This document shows, one piece after another, positions 8,385 to 19,189 of a DNA stretch of 64,000 bases. The stretch is from Bradyrhizobium nanningense (GTDB lineage: Bacteria > Pseudomonadota > Alphaproteobacteria > Rhizobiales > Xanthobacteraceae): positions 62,001-126,000 of the forward strand of contig NZ_LBJC01000007.1 in the NCBI RefSeq assembly GCF_004114535.1. The letters are read 5' to 3'. Below the pieces are notes generated by a model that was not told the origin of the DNA, ran no database searches, and was given only the letters and a program-made list of their open reading frames with translations. The position numbers and the translations under genes are program-made. Position 1 is the stretch's first letter. The number at the start of each line of letters is the position of its first letter.

Positions 8385-9731
8385 TCAGAAGTGGACCTCG
8401 GTGCGCATGCCGAGAACGACGGCATTGTCGGTCTTCACGCCCACGGCGTTATAGCCGCGTCCGCCGGGATTGATCACATACTGCGCGTCGAACTTGAGGT
8501 TCATCCATCCCGTCGCCTGCCAGCCGTACCAGACTTCGAGCGGAACCTCGTTGCCGCCGGCGTTGGGGCTGAGGGCCGCCGAGTTCACATGGGTCGTGCC
8601 GACCGCGAAGCCGACTTCGTCCTGGGGACGCCAGCTGAACGTTCCGGTATGCCGGAAGCCCAGGGCGATCTGGTAGTCCTGGTACGACGTCCGGTGATCG
8701 GCAACGGTCGTATTGAGGAAGGTGTACCAACCCACCGCGCCAGGACCGTCGACGGTCAACCGTTGCAGGATCGACTCGTAGACGCCGTAGCGGCCTCTTT
8801 GATCGCTGAGGTTTTGATCCGGCACGCCGCCGACGCCCGGGATGGTGCTGACGACACCGGGAAGGCCGCCATCGATCGACGAGGCGCTGTCGTACCAGCC
8901 GCCAACTCTCCAGGTCCCGGTCAAGGGCCCTTTCGGCGTCCAGACCAACTCCACCGGCACCATCACGCCACTGGCGGGGTTTGAGGCGGGGATGCCTGGC
9001 AAGAAGTAGATGCCGGGGTCTGACGTCGTCAGGTAACCCGGATTGGCGTCGTAGACGCCGACCGAGATCGTGAACTCCGGCGCGATCTTGTAGTGGACGA
9101 CCCCGGCCCACTGGCTCACCGGCCAGTTGTAGATGTACCCGCCCTGGATGTTGCCGGGCTGGCCGCCGCAGAAAGTCAGGTTGATGAACTCGCACAGACC
9201 GAAGAAGAAGTCGGAGCCGACCGGAAGACGGCCGCCTTTGAGTTCGAGACGGTCATCGAACAGCTTCTGCGAGTAATAGAGCTGTGTCAGGCGCAGGATA
9301 TTGCCGCGGCCGAACACTTCGTTGGTCAGTTGCAAGGCGGGAATGTCCGCCTCGGTGTTCAGGTTCTTGCCGAAGCGGTCGACCAGCGTGAGGCCGACCG
9401 TGCCGCCGGGGATGCCGGCAAGCTTTCCCATATCCAGCTTTGCACCAAACCACAGCTGACCCGCGTTGGCTGCGGTGTTCCTGCTCCCGCCCGAGACGTT
9501 GCCGACGGATTCGTTACCGAGCGTCAGGCCCAGCTCGATGCCCTGCTCCTTCAGCTTGGTTCGGCCGAGGTCGCCGAACAGATACGGTCTCGTCCAGAAA
9601 TCGTCAGCCGCATAAGGAACAGGAGCGGCCTTGGTCGAAAAATCGGCCGCATGTACCGCACCGCCAAGCAGCGATGAGAGAGCAATCCCCACACCGCACG
9701 CACATGCGGTGCTCACTAACCTGCGCAACAT
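8385..9731 (-). CDS. Carbohydrate-selective porin, OprB family
   Basis: Outer-membrane beta-barrel of 448 residues. A signal peptide (about 1-28, ending VHA) is followed by the OprB-type opening with FGDLGRTKLKEQGIELGL and repeated amphipathic strands, ending in the terminal Phe (RTEVHF) needed for outer-membrane insertion. OprB porins let mono- and oligosaccharides diffuse into the periplasm. It lies 149 bp downstream of the sugar ABC permease on the same strand and is followed by a strong terminator, so it is probably the last gene of a sugar-uptake operon. The substrate cannot be told from the sequence. Confidence 0.88.
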   Translation of the reverse strand: MLRRLVSTACACGVGIALSSLLGGAVHAADFSTKAAPVPYAADDFWTRPYLFGDLGRTKLKEQGIELGLTLGNESVGNVSGGSRNTAANAGQLWFGAKLDMGKLAGIPGGTVGLTLVDRFGKNLNTEADIPALQLTNEVFGRGNILRLTQLYYSQKLFDDRLELKGGRLPVGSDFFFGLCEFINLTFCGGQPGNIQGGYIYNWPVSQWAGVVHYKIAPEFTISVGVYDANPGYLTTSDPGIYFLPGIPASNPASGVMVPVELVWTPKGPLTGTWRVGGWYDSASSIDGGLPGVVSTIPGVGGVPDQNLSDQRGRYGVYESILQRLTVDGPGAVGWYTFLNTTVADHRTSYQDYQIALGFRHTGTFSWRPQDEVGFAVGTTHVNSAALSPNAGGNEVPLEVWYGWQATGWMNLKFDAQYVINPGGRGYNAVGVKTDNAVVLGMRTEVHF

Positions 9732-9880
9732 TTTCTTCGTCCTCCCGCCGTCTCAGGCTTTGTCGTTGTTGCCTCGCGTTCCTGCCCAAGCCCTCGAGCC
9801 TGAAACGCGCTCCGTCCCCAGCACACCATCACAGCCGCACGCCCACGAAGCAGCCTTGTGTCAACTGGAGCCTGGATCCG

Positions 9881-10935
9881 TCATGCCTGGTCGCCCGTTC
9901 TCACCGGCAGCGCGTCCACGCCGCGCGGTGCTGCACCCTGCTGTCCTTCACGTGTCGATTTCGGCGCCGTGCGGGCGAGACCGGCCAGCGCCATCTTGCG
10001 CCGACGCCGGGCCTGCAACTGATGATCCGCCAACACGCCGATCAAGATCACCGTCCCCATCACCGCGAAGTTCAGGGAATTGGGGATGCCCAGGATATTC
10101 ACGAGGTTCTGCAGCACCTGCAGCAGCGCGGTCCCCAGCACGATACCGAGAATGGAGCCTTCGCCGCCGCGCAGGCTGCACCCGCCCAGGACGGCAGCCG
10201 CGATCGCGTAGAGCTCATAGAAATTGCCGAAGGAGCTCGGAGACACCGAGTTGGTGTAGAACACGAACAAGACCGTCGAAACTCCGGCGAGCCCACCGCT
10301 GATGATATAGGCGGTTGCGATCACCATGTTGGTGTTGATGCCCGAGAAGCGCGCCGCTTCCTCGTTCTTGCCGACGGCATAAAGCCAGCGTCCGTAGACC
10401 GAGCGGTGCAGCAGCACGCCGAGGACGAGCGCAAGGATGATCAGAAAGATGAAGGTGTTCGGGATGCCCGCCACATTGCCGGAGGCGATGCTGCTCAGCG
10501 TCGCGGCCTCGTCGCCATAGCCGAAGCCGCGTGTCGAGTCGCTCGTATAATAGCGGGCGGCGCCGCGATAGATCAGTAAGCCGCACAGCGTCACGATGAA
10601 GGGCTGCATCTTCAGCCGGGTGACGAGGAAGCCCTGAATGCCTCCCAGCGCCAGCCCGCCCAGCAACACGGCCAGCAGCGCCAGGGGCCACGGGACCTCG
10701 TAAGTCGTCAGAAGGTCGATGAATACGACGCCGAGCAGCGCGAACATCGAGCCAAGCGAGAGGTCGATGCCGCCGGTGATGATCACGAGCCCCTCGCCGA
10801 GCGCGAACACGCCGAACAGGCCGATCAGATTGGCCATGTTGAGCAGGTTCACCAGCGACAGGAAGGCTGGATTGATCGCGCCCGTGACGGCGGAAATCAC
10901 CACGAGCAGCAGGCCGAGGCCGAGTTCTTTCTTGT

Positions 10936-10939
<4 letters not shown>
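9881..10939 (-). CDS. Sugar ABC transporter permease, RbsC-like
   Basis: Inner-membrane permease of the BPD_transp_2 (ribose/galactose/xylose) family, 352 residues, with about eight to ten hydrophobic helices. The family signature GLGVFALGEG...TGGIDLSLGSM is visible in the first third. A basic C-terminal tail of about 40 residues (starting RRRRK) is longer than usual and may be cytoplasmic. Its start overlaps the end of the ATPase gene by 4 bp (ATGA), implying translational coupling. Confidence 0.9.
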
Positions 10940-12462
<1,523 letters not shown>

Positions 12463-12519
12463 TCATTTCCTCCCGCACGACGCCCGACTGTGCCAGCCGG
12501 GCGTCGAAAGGCGCTGAAG

Positions 12520-13482
12520 TCACTTCTTCAACAGTGCCTTCAGATTTGCGGTGAATTCCGCGACGTTGGACTTGCTGACCACTTGGGTTGGCACGATCAG
12601 CTTGCTGTTAGCCGGAATCCAGGACTTGTCGCCGTTCAGTGTCTTGATGATGTTGGTGGCGGAGAGATACCCGAATTCGTATGGCTGCTGCACGACCGTG
12701 GATTCGATTGTGCCGTCGGATATTCCCCGCAGCGTGCGCTGGTCCTCGTCGAAGCCGACGATCTTCACCTTGCCGGCCTTGCCCGCCGCCTTGACCGCGT
12801 CATAGATCAGTGGCGTCTCGTAGCTCCAAAGGCCGGACAAGAGCGCGATGTCGGGATATTTGACCAGCACGTTCTCCATATTCGCCTTGGCCTTGGCGAA
12901 GTCGACCTGGTCGGTGAACACGTCGACCAGCTCGACCTTGGTGCCGGCGATCGCGTCCTTGATCCCCTGCACCCGCTCGCGGGCATTGTCCGCGTCCATC
13001 GTGCCGACGAACAGCGCGATCTTGCCGCCGCTCGGCAGCGCCTTCTTGATCTCTTCGCCTGCTTGCCGCCCGGCCGCGACGTTGTCGGTGCCGATATAGG
13101 CGAGACGATTGCTCTGCGGCGCGTCGCTGTCCGTCGTGATCAACACGGTCTTGGCCGCAACCTTGTTGAGCTGTTCGGTCGCGTGCGGCGCATCGTCGAC
13201 CGAGATGGAGATACCGGCGACGCCGCGCACCAGCAGGTCGTCCAACTCGCGCCGCTGGCCCGCCGCCGTGCCTTCGTTGGTGACGATCAGTTCGATATTG
13301 TATTCCGGGTGTTCCTTCTGCGCCTTTTCCAGCCCGCGGCCGGCGATGGTCCAGAAGTCGGCCGCAACATTGGTGACCAGCGCGATGGTCTTCTTCTGCT
13401 GGGCCTGTGCCATTCCCGTCGCCATCGCGAGCGCGGCGGTCGCGAGCAACGGCACTAGCAATTTCTTCATCGATCCGTTCAT
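12520..13482 (-). CDS. Periplasmic sugar-binding protein of ABC transporter
   Basis: Substrate-binding protein of the RbsB/Peripla_BP_4 type, 320 residues. The start at 13482 is fixed by a GGGAGG ribosome-binding site 6 bases upstream and gives a signal peptide ending AQA at about residue 27. The mature part starts KKTIALVTN and has the two-lobed pattern, with NEGTAAGQRRELDDLL and ISVDDAP in the first lobe and VGFDEDQRTLRGI in the second. It is the first gene of a binding protein-ATPase-permease-porin operon, divergent from a ROK regulator. Ligand unknown. Confidence 0.9.
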   Translation of the reverse strand: MNGSMKKLLVPLLATAALAMATGMAQAQQKKTIALVTNVAADFWTIAGRGLEKAQKEHPEYNIELIVTNEGTAAGQRRELDDLLVRGVAGISISVDDAPHATEQLNKVAAKTVLITTDSDAPQSNRLAYIGTDNVAAGRQAGEEIKKALPSGGKIALFVGTMDADNARERVQGIKDAIAGTKVELVDVFTDQVDFAKAKANMENVLVKYPDIALLSGLWSYETPLIYDAVKAAGKAGKVKIVGFDEDQRTLRGISDGTIESTVVQQPYEFGYLSATNIIKTLNGDKSWIPANSKLIVPTQVVSKSNVAEFTANLKALLKK

Positions 13483-13614
13483 CTGCACCTCCCTTTGGAC
13501 ACCCCGGATAAGGGCTTCATGACGCTTTTTGCGCCCTATTTTATTTACACAGCGAAGAAATGTCGCAGAGCAAAACACCGAAAACAGGATGTACTGGCTC
13601 ATTCTTCAAGCGGA

Positions 13615-13641
13615 AATAGTACATAAGGTACGATAATAGTA
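13615..13641. promoter_or_regulatory. Direct repeat AATAGTA in ROK/ABC intergenic region
   Basis: AATAGTA occurs at 13615-13621 and again at 13635-13641, 20 bp apart (about two helical turns), inside an unusually AT-rich stretch for this window. GTAC repeats at 13619-13622 and 13628-13631 lie between. A plausible binding region or promoter for the sugar operon. Confidence 0.3.
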
Positions 13642-13693
13642 AATATAGCTCCCAGACGACGTTTTCCGGCTGTGCTTTTCCGTGCATATTAAT

Positions 13694-13706
13694 TTCACGT
13701 CGTGAA
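13694..13706. promoter_or_regulatory. Candidate ROK operator
   Basis: Perfect palindrome TTCACG-T-CGTGAA ending 13 bp before the ROK start codon, in the region shared with the divergent sugar operon. Position and symmetry suit autoregulation by the neighbouring ROK protein. Confidence 0.45.
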
Positions 13707-13719
13707 CTAAAGAGACAGC

Positions 13720-14988
13720 ATGGCTGACCAAATTGAACCGCCCAGACGCATTTCAGGCACCGCCCGCGGTTCGAACCGCGGCCGCCTCGTCGAAGTCCTG
13801 CGACGTCAGGGGCCATTGCCGCGCGTGGAGCTCGCCCGGAGTACGGGATTGAGCTTCCCCGCCGTTTCCGGCCTGACGTCGAAGCTGATCGCGGAAGAAT
13901 TGCTGTGCGAGACCGAGACAGCGGCAACGTCATGGGCCGACGACACGGACGAAGACGATGCGGACGGGCTGAACGGCCGCCGTCGCGGCCGGCCCGCTGT
14001 GCTGCTGACCCTGAACCCGGAGTTCGGCCGCATCATTGCGGTCTCGCTGCGCATGAACCTGATCGAAACACTGATCGCGGATTTCAGCGGCTCCGGCCTG
14101 GCGCAATCGCGGCTCGAAATCGCGACGCGGGCGCTCGATGCGGGCGCGTTATGCGATCTCGTGATCGCGCAGATCGATTCGATGCTTGAGGCGACGGCCA
14201 CACCGCGCCATCGCCTGTTGGGAATAGGCATTGCCCTGCAGGGCATCGTGAACGCGGACACCGGCCGGCATCTGTGGAGTCCGGCGCTTTCCGTCACCGA
14301 TATCGATCTGGTGAAGCCGGTGCGCCAGGCCTTCGACGCCGAAGTCGTGATGGCGAATGACGCTGTTGCGGTTGCGCTCGCGCTTTGCGCCGCGGAGCCG
14401 GCGCTGGCGCAGGGCCTCTCGGCCACGATCATGGTCGGCCACGGCGTCGGCATGGGCGTCGTTGTCGATGGTGAGGCGCGCTGGGGCGCCGGCGCCGGCA
14501 GTGAGATCGGCCATATCAAACTGGGATCGAACGGGCCGCAATGCCGCTGCGGCCAGCGCGGCTGCATCGAGGCCCATCTCGCCGACTACGCGCTCTACCG
14601 CGACGCCCGTACCTTTCTCGACTTGCCGCCGGCGGTGTCGCAACAACCGTCCGAGGCGCAGATGGCCCTGCTGCGCGAGCGAGCGCGGGGCGGCGATCCC
14701 CGTCTCGAGCATGTATTCCAGCAGGCAGGTCGCGCGCTTGCCGAGGCGGTCGCGGCAACGATATCCGTGCTGCGCCCACACCATGTGATCCTGGCCGGAC
14801 CCGGACTGCAGGCATTCGACATGATGCGCCGCGCCTATGAGGAGCGGCTCGAACAAGCGGTGTTGCCATGGCTGCTCAAGTCCACGGCGATCTATCTGCG
14901 TCCAAGCGAATCGGCGGCAATCGTCGAGGGCATGATGCGACGGACACTGTGGGTCGTGGACCGAAACCGCATGGAGGCGACCGAGTGA
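13720..14988 (+). CDS. ROK-family transcriptional regulator (NagC/XylR type)
   Basis: Sugar-responsive regulator, 422 residues. A winged helix-turn-helix covers about residues 20-62 (LPRVELARSTGLSFPAVSGLTSKL). The ROK sugar-kinase-like fold follows, with the hallmark EIGHIKL and the zinc-binding CRCGQRGCIEA. The acidic linker between them (DDTDEDDADGLNGRRRGRP) is long. It is transcribed divergently from the sugar ABC operon with 237 bp between starts, so it most likely represses that operon and responds to the imported sugar or its phosphate. Confidence 0.9.
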   Translation: MADQIEPPRRISGTARGSNRGRLVEVLRRQGPLPRVELARSTGLSFPAVSGLTSKLIAEELLCETETAATSWADDTDEDDADGLNGRRRGRPAVLLTLNPEFGRIIAVSLRMNLIETLIADFSGSGLAQSRLEIATRALDAGALCDLVIAQIDSMLEATATPRHRLLGIGIALQGIVNADTGRHLWSPALSVTDIDLVKPVRQAFDAEVVMANDAVAVALALCAAEPALAQGLSATIMVGHGVGMGVVVDGEARWGAGAGSEIGHIKLGSNGPQCRCGQRGCIEAHLADYALYRDARTFLDLPPAVSQQPSEAQMALLRERARGGDPRLEHVFQQAGRALAEAVAATISVLRPHHVILAGPGLQAFDMMRRAYEERLEQAVLPWLLKSTAIYLRPSESAAIVEGMMRRTLWVVDRNRMEATE

Positions 14989-15069
14989 GCGTGAGAAGCC
15001 GCGGCCTTGGCGATCTGGTCGGCTCCCGGATGACGCTGTCACCCCATCCCGGCTACGGACATCCATACG

Positions 15070-15106
15070 CAAAAGGCCCGGTCGCCGATGGCGACCGGGC
15101 CTTTTG
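15070..15106. terminator. Bidirectional terminator between ROK gene and hpnG
   Basis: Perfect 17-bp stem with a GAT loop: CAAAAGGCCCGGTCGCC and its complement. It lies between convergent genes and has A and T tracts on both sides, so it can serve the ROK gene and hpnG alike. Confidence 0.9.
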
Positions 15107-15124
15107 CTTTATCGCATCAAGAGG

Positions 15125-15874
15125 TCAGGCCGCCTTCGACACCAGCGCCTCGCTGTCGATCAGCTCGGTGCCGATCAGATAATCGCGGCAGCCGCGCAAG
15201 CTCCGCAAAGCGCGGTTGAAGTCGATGCCGGTCGAGACCAGCGCATGCAGCGTCGCCGGATTGCGCACGATGCCGCGCAGCACGGCCGCGAGGTCGATCT
15301 GGCCGTTCGGCTTGATCGCGGCGCGGGCGAGCGCCGGCAGCGCGCGGTGGGCGGGATCGCTGATGACGCGGACCGCGGCAAAGGGCAGCCCGGCCTCGGC
15401 GGCATAGGCGGCCGCGATGTGGCTTTCCATGTCGACGGCGGCAGCGCCCGTCTCCGAGTGTAGCGCCGCCTTGCAGGAGCGCCCCGTGACCACTTCCTCG
15501 GCACCGGCAAGGCTGCCGCGCACCACGCGGCGGCGCCCCGAGGTCAGGCGGTCGATCAAATCGTCGCCGAGCGAGAGGCCTGCGGCCCAGCGGGTGTCGC
15601 CGTCGAGCACTTCGGTCGCCAGCACGACATCGCCGGAACGCAGCGTCGGGTCGAGCCCGCCGGCCACGCCGAACGAGATCACGCCGCGAATCGTCTCGGG
15701 ATCCACCACGGTCAGAAGCGCCCGCAACTGCGTCGGGCTGCTCGATGAACAGATCACGGCCATTCCCGGCCCGGCCGCGATGCGGGCCTCCTGCACCAGT
15801 CCGGTCACGATCAGTATCGGCCGCGGGTCGATGGCCTGACCCGCGGTAAAATAGTCCCCCGTCCCCAAAGTCAC
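15125..15874 (-). CDS. hpnG: Hopanoid-associated nucleoside phosphorylase HpnG
   Basis: Phosphorylase-superfamily enzyme that releases adenine from adenosylhopane, giving phosphoribohopane/ribosylhopane. The start is taken as GTG at 15874 because it forms a 4-bp GTGA overlap with the shc stop codon and yields 249 residues; further upstream the frame only reads through shc sequence. Visible family features are GVISFGVAGGLDPTLRSGDVV near the phosphate/nucleoside site and AAVDMESHIAAAYA with the Met-Glu ribose-binding pair. It is the last gene of the hpnCDE-shc-hpnG operon. Confidence 0.88.
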   Translation of the reverse strand: MTLGTGDYFTAGQAIDPRPILIVTGLVQEARIAAGPGMAVICSSSSPTQLRALLTVVDPETIRGVISFGVAGGLDPTLRSGDVVLATEVLDGDTRWAAGLSLGDDLIDRLTSGRRRVVRGSLAGAEEVVTGRSCKAALHSETGAAAVDMESHIAAAYAAEAGLPFAAVRVISDPAHRALPALARAAIKPNGQIDLAAVLRGIVRNPATLHALVSTGIDFNRALRSLRGCRDYLIGTELIDSEALVSKAA

Positions 15875-17868
15875 ATTCCGACCCCTACCACCCTGCTGTT
15901 GGTGTTCCGCAAGTTCCGATACCGCGCCAGTGCCCACAGCGGAAAGAACTTTGGGTAACCATGATAACGTAGATAGAACACGCGGGGGAAGCCTGTGGCG
16001 GTGTACCGCTGCTCGTCCCACAGTCCTTTTTCGTTCTGTGTTGCAATCAGGTACTCCACCCCGCGGGCGACGGCCGGGTGATCAACCTCGCCTGCCGCCA
16101 TCAGGGCAAGCAAGGCCCATGCCGTTTGCGAGGCCGTCGAGGGGGCGGCTTCCCAGCCCTTGTAGTCCAGTCGGTAGCTGACGGCGTCCTCGCCCCAGCC
16201 GCCGTCCTTGTTCTGGATCGAGGCCAGCCAGCCGGCGGCTTTGCGAATCATGGGGTCCTTGTGGTCGACCCCGGCCATGTTGAGGGCACAGAGCACCGAC
16301 CAGGTTCCATAGATGAAATTCATGCCCCAGCGGCCGTACCAGGACCCCTCGGGGTGCTGGGTCTTCCGCAAATAGGCGACCCCGTCAGCCACGTGCTTGC
16401 TGGTCTTCGCGGTCTCGCCGAGCTGGGCCAGCATCGAGATGCAGCGTGCCGTGACGTCCTCGGTCGGCGGATCGAGCAACGCGCCGTGGTCGGAGAACGG
16501 GATGTTGTTGAGATAATATTCGAGATTATTGACGTCGAAGGCGGCCCAGCCGCCGTCGTCGCTCTGCATGCCCTCGATCCACTCCCGGCCGCGGATGATC
16601 GCGGCGTCATAGCCGCTCGCGCCGTGTTCCCGGCGCATGCGGTCCATCGACATCACCACCACGGCGGTGTCGTCGAGGTCGGGGTAATGCGCATTGTTGT
16701 ACTGGAAGGCCCAGCCGCCCGGACGCACGTCGGGCCGCTTCACGGCCCAGTCGCCCTTCACCTCGAGCTCCTGCCTCGGGATCAACCAGTCAAGGCCCTG
16801 CTTGGCGGCCGGCACCGCCTTGTCACCGCCGGCTTCCAGCAGCGCATGCGCCGTCAGCGTCGTATCCCAGACCGGCGAGACGCAGGGCTGGCAGTAGGCC
16901 TCCTCCTCGCCGATGACGAGGAGCTTGTCGATGCCCCGGCGCGTGACCGCGCGCGGCGGATAGTTCTCGTCCTTGCCGAGCGCGTCATACATCATGACGA
17001 TGTTGGCCATGGGCGGATAGATCGCACCCATGCCGTCCTCGCCGTTGAGCCGCTCCTCGGTGAAGGCGAGCGCCGCATCGATGGCGCGCTTGCGCAGGCT
17101 CTTGGGAAACAGCGGCTCGATCACGCGCAAAATGCCGTCGAGCGAACGAAACAGCAGGAACCAGGCCATGCTCTGATGCGGCGCCTTGGCGGTCATGCCG
17201 ATCGAGCGCGGATCCTGCAGGAACAATTCGTCGATGCCGACCCCTTTCGGATTCTTCGCGCGCGGCTTGAGCGCTGCGAGCACCATCAACGGCACCATGG
17301 TGGTACGCGCCCAGTAGGAGATCTTGTTGAGGTGGAACGGCGACCAGAACGGCAGCAGCACGATCTCGATCGGCAACACCGGCACCGCGCGCCAGGTCAC
17401 CACGCCGTACATCGCAAGCAGGAAGCGCGTGAAGACGTTGCTGTGAACAGCGCCGCCGCGCGCATGGATCGCCTCGCGCGCACGCACCATGTGCGGGGCG
17501 TCGACGCTGTCGCCGATCATCTTCAGCGCGAAGTAGGCCTTCACGCTGGCACTCATGTCGAACTCGCCCTCATGCACCAGCGGCCAGCCGCCATGGGCGC
17601 CCTGAACGCGGCGAAGATAATTGGCGATCTTGGCTTCGAGCACGGCGTCGACCGGCTCGGCGAGATAGTGGCGCAGCAGGATGTACTCGGCCGGAATTGT
17701 GCAGTCGGCCTCGAGCTCGAACACCCAATGGCCGTCCGCCTGCTGGAAGTCGAGGACGCCCTGCGTCGCCGATGCAATGCTCGTTTCCAGGATGCCCGGT
17801 TGCAAGGTCCCCGGTTGCAAGGCCTCCTGTTGAAGGGCTTCGCGGCTGGTCGCGTTCACGGAATCCAT
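15871..17868 (-). CDS. shc: Squalene-hopene cyclase
   Basis: Class II triterpene cyclase turning squalene into hopene/diplopterol in one step, 665 residues, membrane-associated. The catalytic acid motif DXDD is D397-L-D-D400 (PDLDDTAVV). Several QW repeats are visible, for instance the QQADGHWVFELE and QNKDGGWGE segments. The first 30 residues are variable and contain a 5-residue tandem repeat (LQPGT LQPGI), from a 15-bp duplication at 17795-17822. It lies 64 bp downstream of hpnE and overlaps hpnG by 4 bp. Also called hpnF. Confidence 0.96.
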   Translation of the reverse strand: MDSVNATSREALQQEALQPGTLQPGILETSIASATQGVLDFQQADGHWVFELEADCTIPAEYILLRHYLAEPVDAVLEAKIANYLRRVQGAHGGWPLVHEGEFDMSASVKAYFALKMIGDSVDAPHMVRAREAIHARGGAVHSNVFTRFLLAMYGVVTWRAVPVLPIEIVLLPFWSPFHLNKISYWARTTMVPLMVLAALKPRAKNPKGVGIDELFLQDPRSIGMTAKAPHQSMAWFLLFRSLDGILRVIEPLFPKSLRKRAIDAALAFTEERLNGEDGMGAIYPPMANIVMMYDALGKDENYPPRAVTRRGIDKLLVIGEEEAYCQPCVSPVWDTTLTAHALLEAGGDKAVPAAKQGLDWLIPRQELEVKGDWAVKRPDVRPGGWAFQYNNAHYPDLDDTAVVVMSMDRMRREHGASGYDAAIIRGREWIEGMQSDDGGWAAFDVNNLEYYLNNIPFSDHGALLDPPTEDVTARCISMLAQLGETAKTSKHVADGVAYLRKTQHPEGSWYGRWGMNFIYGTWSVLCALNMAGVDHKDPMIRKAAGWLASIQNKDGGWGEDAVSYRLDYKGWEAAPSTASQTAWALLALMAAGEVDHPAVARGVEYLIATQNEKGLWDEQRYTATGFPRVFYLRYHGYPKFFPLWALARYRNLRNTNSRVVGVGM

Positions 17869-17932
17869 CTCGCTCGATTGCTCCGATAGTCGATTGAAAT
17901 TGGCCGGGACGTTTGCCCGTCAGGGCCGCCTG

Positions 17933-19189
17933 TCAGGATCCTTTGGCGGCCAGAACCAGATCGGCGGCGCGATCACCTGATCGCACCGATCCCTCGATGG
18001 TTGCAGGCAATCCCGTAGCAGTCCAATCCCCCGCGAGGAACAGGTTTTTCAGCGCGGTGACCGGCCCCGGGCGCAGGGCATTCTGCGCCGGCGTCGCCGC
18101 GAATGTGGCACGGCGCTCGCGCACGATCTGCCAAGGGGGCAGCTCACCGGACACGCCGCCCGCCTCGCAGACCTCGTTCCAGATCGTCTGCGCGAGTTCC
18201 TCGCGCGGCATGTCGACCAGACGGTCGCCATTGCTGATGGTGACGGAAAGCCGGTTCGGGAACGCGAACAGCCATTCCACGACGCCGCCGATCACGCCGA
18301 GGATCGGCGCCGAACCCGGCGGCGGTGTGATGCGGAAATGCGCATTGACGATGGCGCGGAATTCCGTCGGCGTCTTCAGCCCCGGCAGCAGGCTCGCGGC
18401 CGCGCGTGGCGGCACCGCCATCACGACCACATCGCCCTCACCGATCTGGATCACGTCCTCGCCGCCGAAATGCAGCGCAATGGCCTTGCCGTCACTGGTC
18501 GCAAACGAACGCAGTTCATGGCCGAGCTGAACGGAATGGCCACGTTCCTGCAAAAACTTCACCGCGGGCTCGATCAGCACGGCACTGAGGCCGTCGCGCG
18601 CGATCAGCGGACGGCAGGCTTGCCCACCCGCAAGCAGCGTCTCGCGCACGATCGCGCCGGCAAGCCCCGCCGAGCCCTCGGGCGGATCGACGTTGAGGGC
18701 TGCGAGCAGCAGCGGCTGCACCAGTCGCTGGTAGAGCACGCCTTCACAAGGAATGGACTTGCCGACCAATGTCTCTTCCGAGGCCCAGATCAGCGGCGCC
18801 AGCTTCAGGTAATCGGTGAGACTCGTATCAGGAACGCGACGGCTCTCGTCGAGCACCCAGGTCGGCAACCGGCCCGCGCCGAGATCGATCTGCCAGCGCT
18901 GCCCGGTCTTGATGTCGACGAAGGGAAACTGCGCGCTTTCCGGCCCGACGAGTCCCGCCTCGGTGCCGATCGCGCGCGCATAGGCGCGCGCATGGCTGTT
19001 GCCCGACAGCAGCAGATGATTGCCGTTGTCGATGGTGAGATTGGTGGCGCCGTCGAAATAAGAACGGCAACGGCCGCCGGCCTGCTGCGTGGCCTCGTGC
19101 ACGGCGACCTTGAAGCCGGCATTGGCGAGCCGCACGGCGGCGGAGAGGCCGGAAATTCCAGCACCGATGATGTGAGCTGTCTTTTGCAT
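17933..19189 (-). CDS. hpnE: Hydroxysqualene dehydroxylase HpnE
   Basis: FAD-dependent amine-oxidase/phytoene-desaturase-like enzyme that reduces hydroxysqualene to squalene. The N-terminal dinucleotide-binding motif GAGISGLSAAVRLANAG (residues 9-25) is followed by the HEATQQAGGRCRS segment typical of this FAD family. The C-terminal FAD motif is LFLAGDWTATGLPATIEGSV. The length of 418 residues is normal. Its start codon overlaps the hpnD stop by one base (TGATG), so translation is coupled. Confidence 0.92.
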   Translation of the reverse strand: MQKTAHIIGAGISGLSAAVRLANAGFKVAVHEATQQAGGRCRSYFDGATNLTIDNGNHLLLSGNSHARAYARAIGTEAGLVGPESAQFPFVDIKTGQRWQIDLGAGRLPTWVLDESRRVPDTSLTDYLKLAPLIWASEETLVGKSIPCEGVLYQRLVQPLLLAALNVDPPEGSAGLAGAIVRETLLAGGQACRPLIARDGLSAVLIEPAVKFLQERGHSVQLGHELRSFATSDGKAIALHFGGEDVIQIGEGDVVVMAVPPRAAASLLPGLKTPTEFRAIVNAHFRITPPPGSAPILGVIGGVVEWLFAFPNRLSVTISNGDRLVDMPREELAQTIWNEVCEAGGVSGELPPWQIVRERRATFAATPAQNALRPGPVTALKNLFLAGDWTATGLPATIEGSVRSGDRAADLVLAAKGS

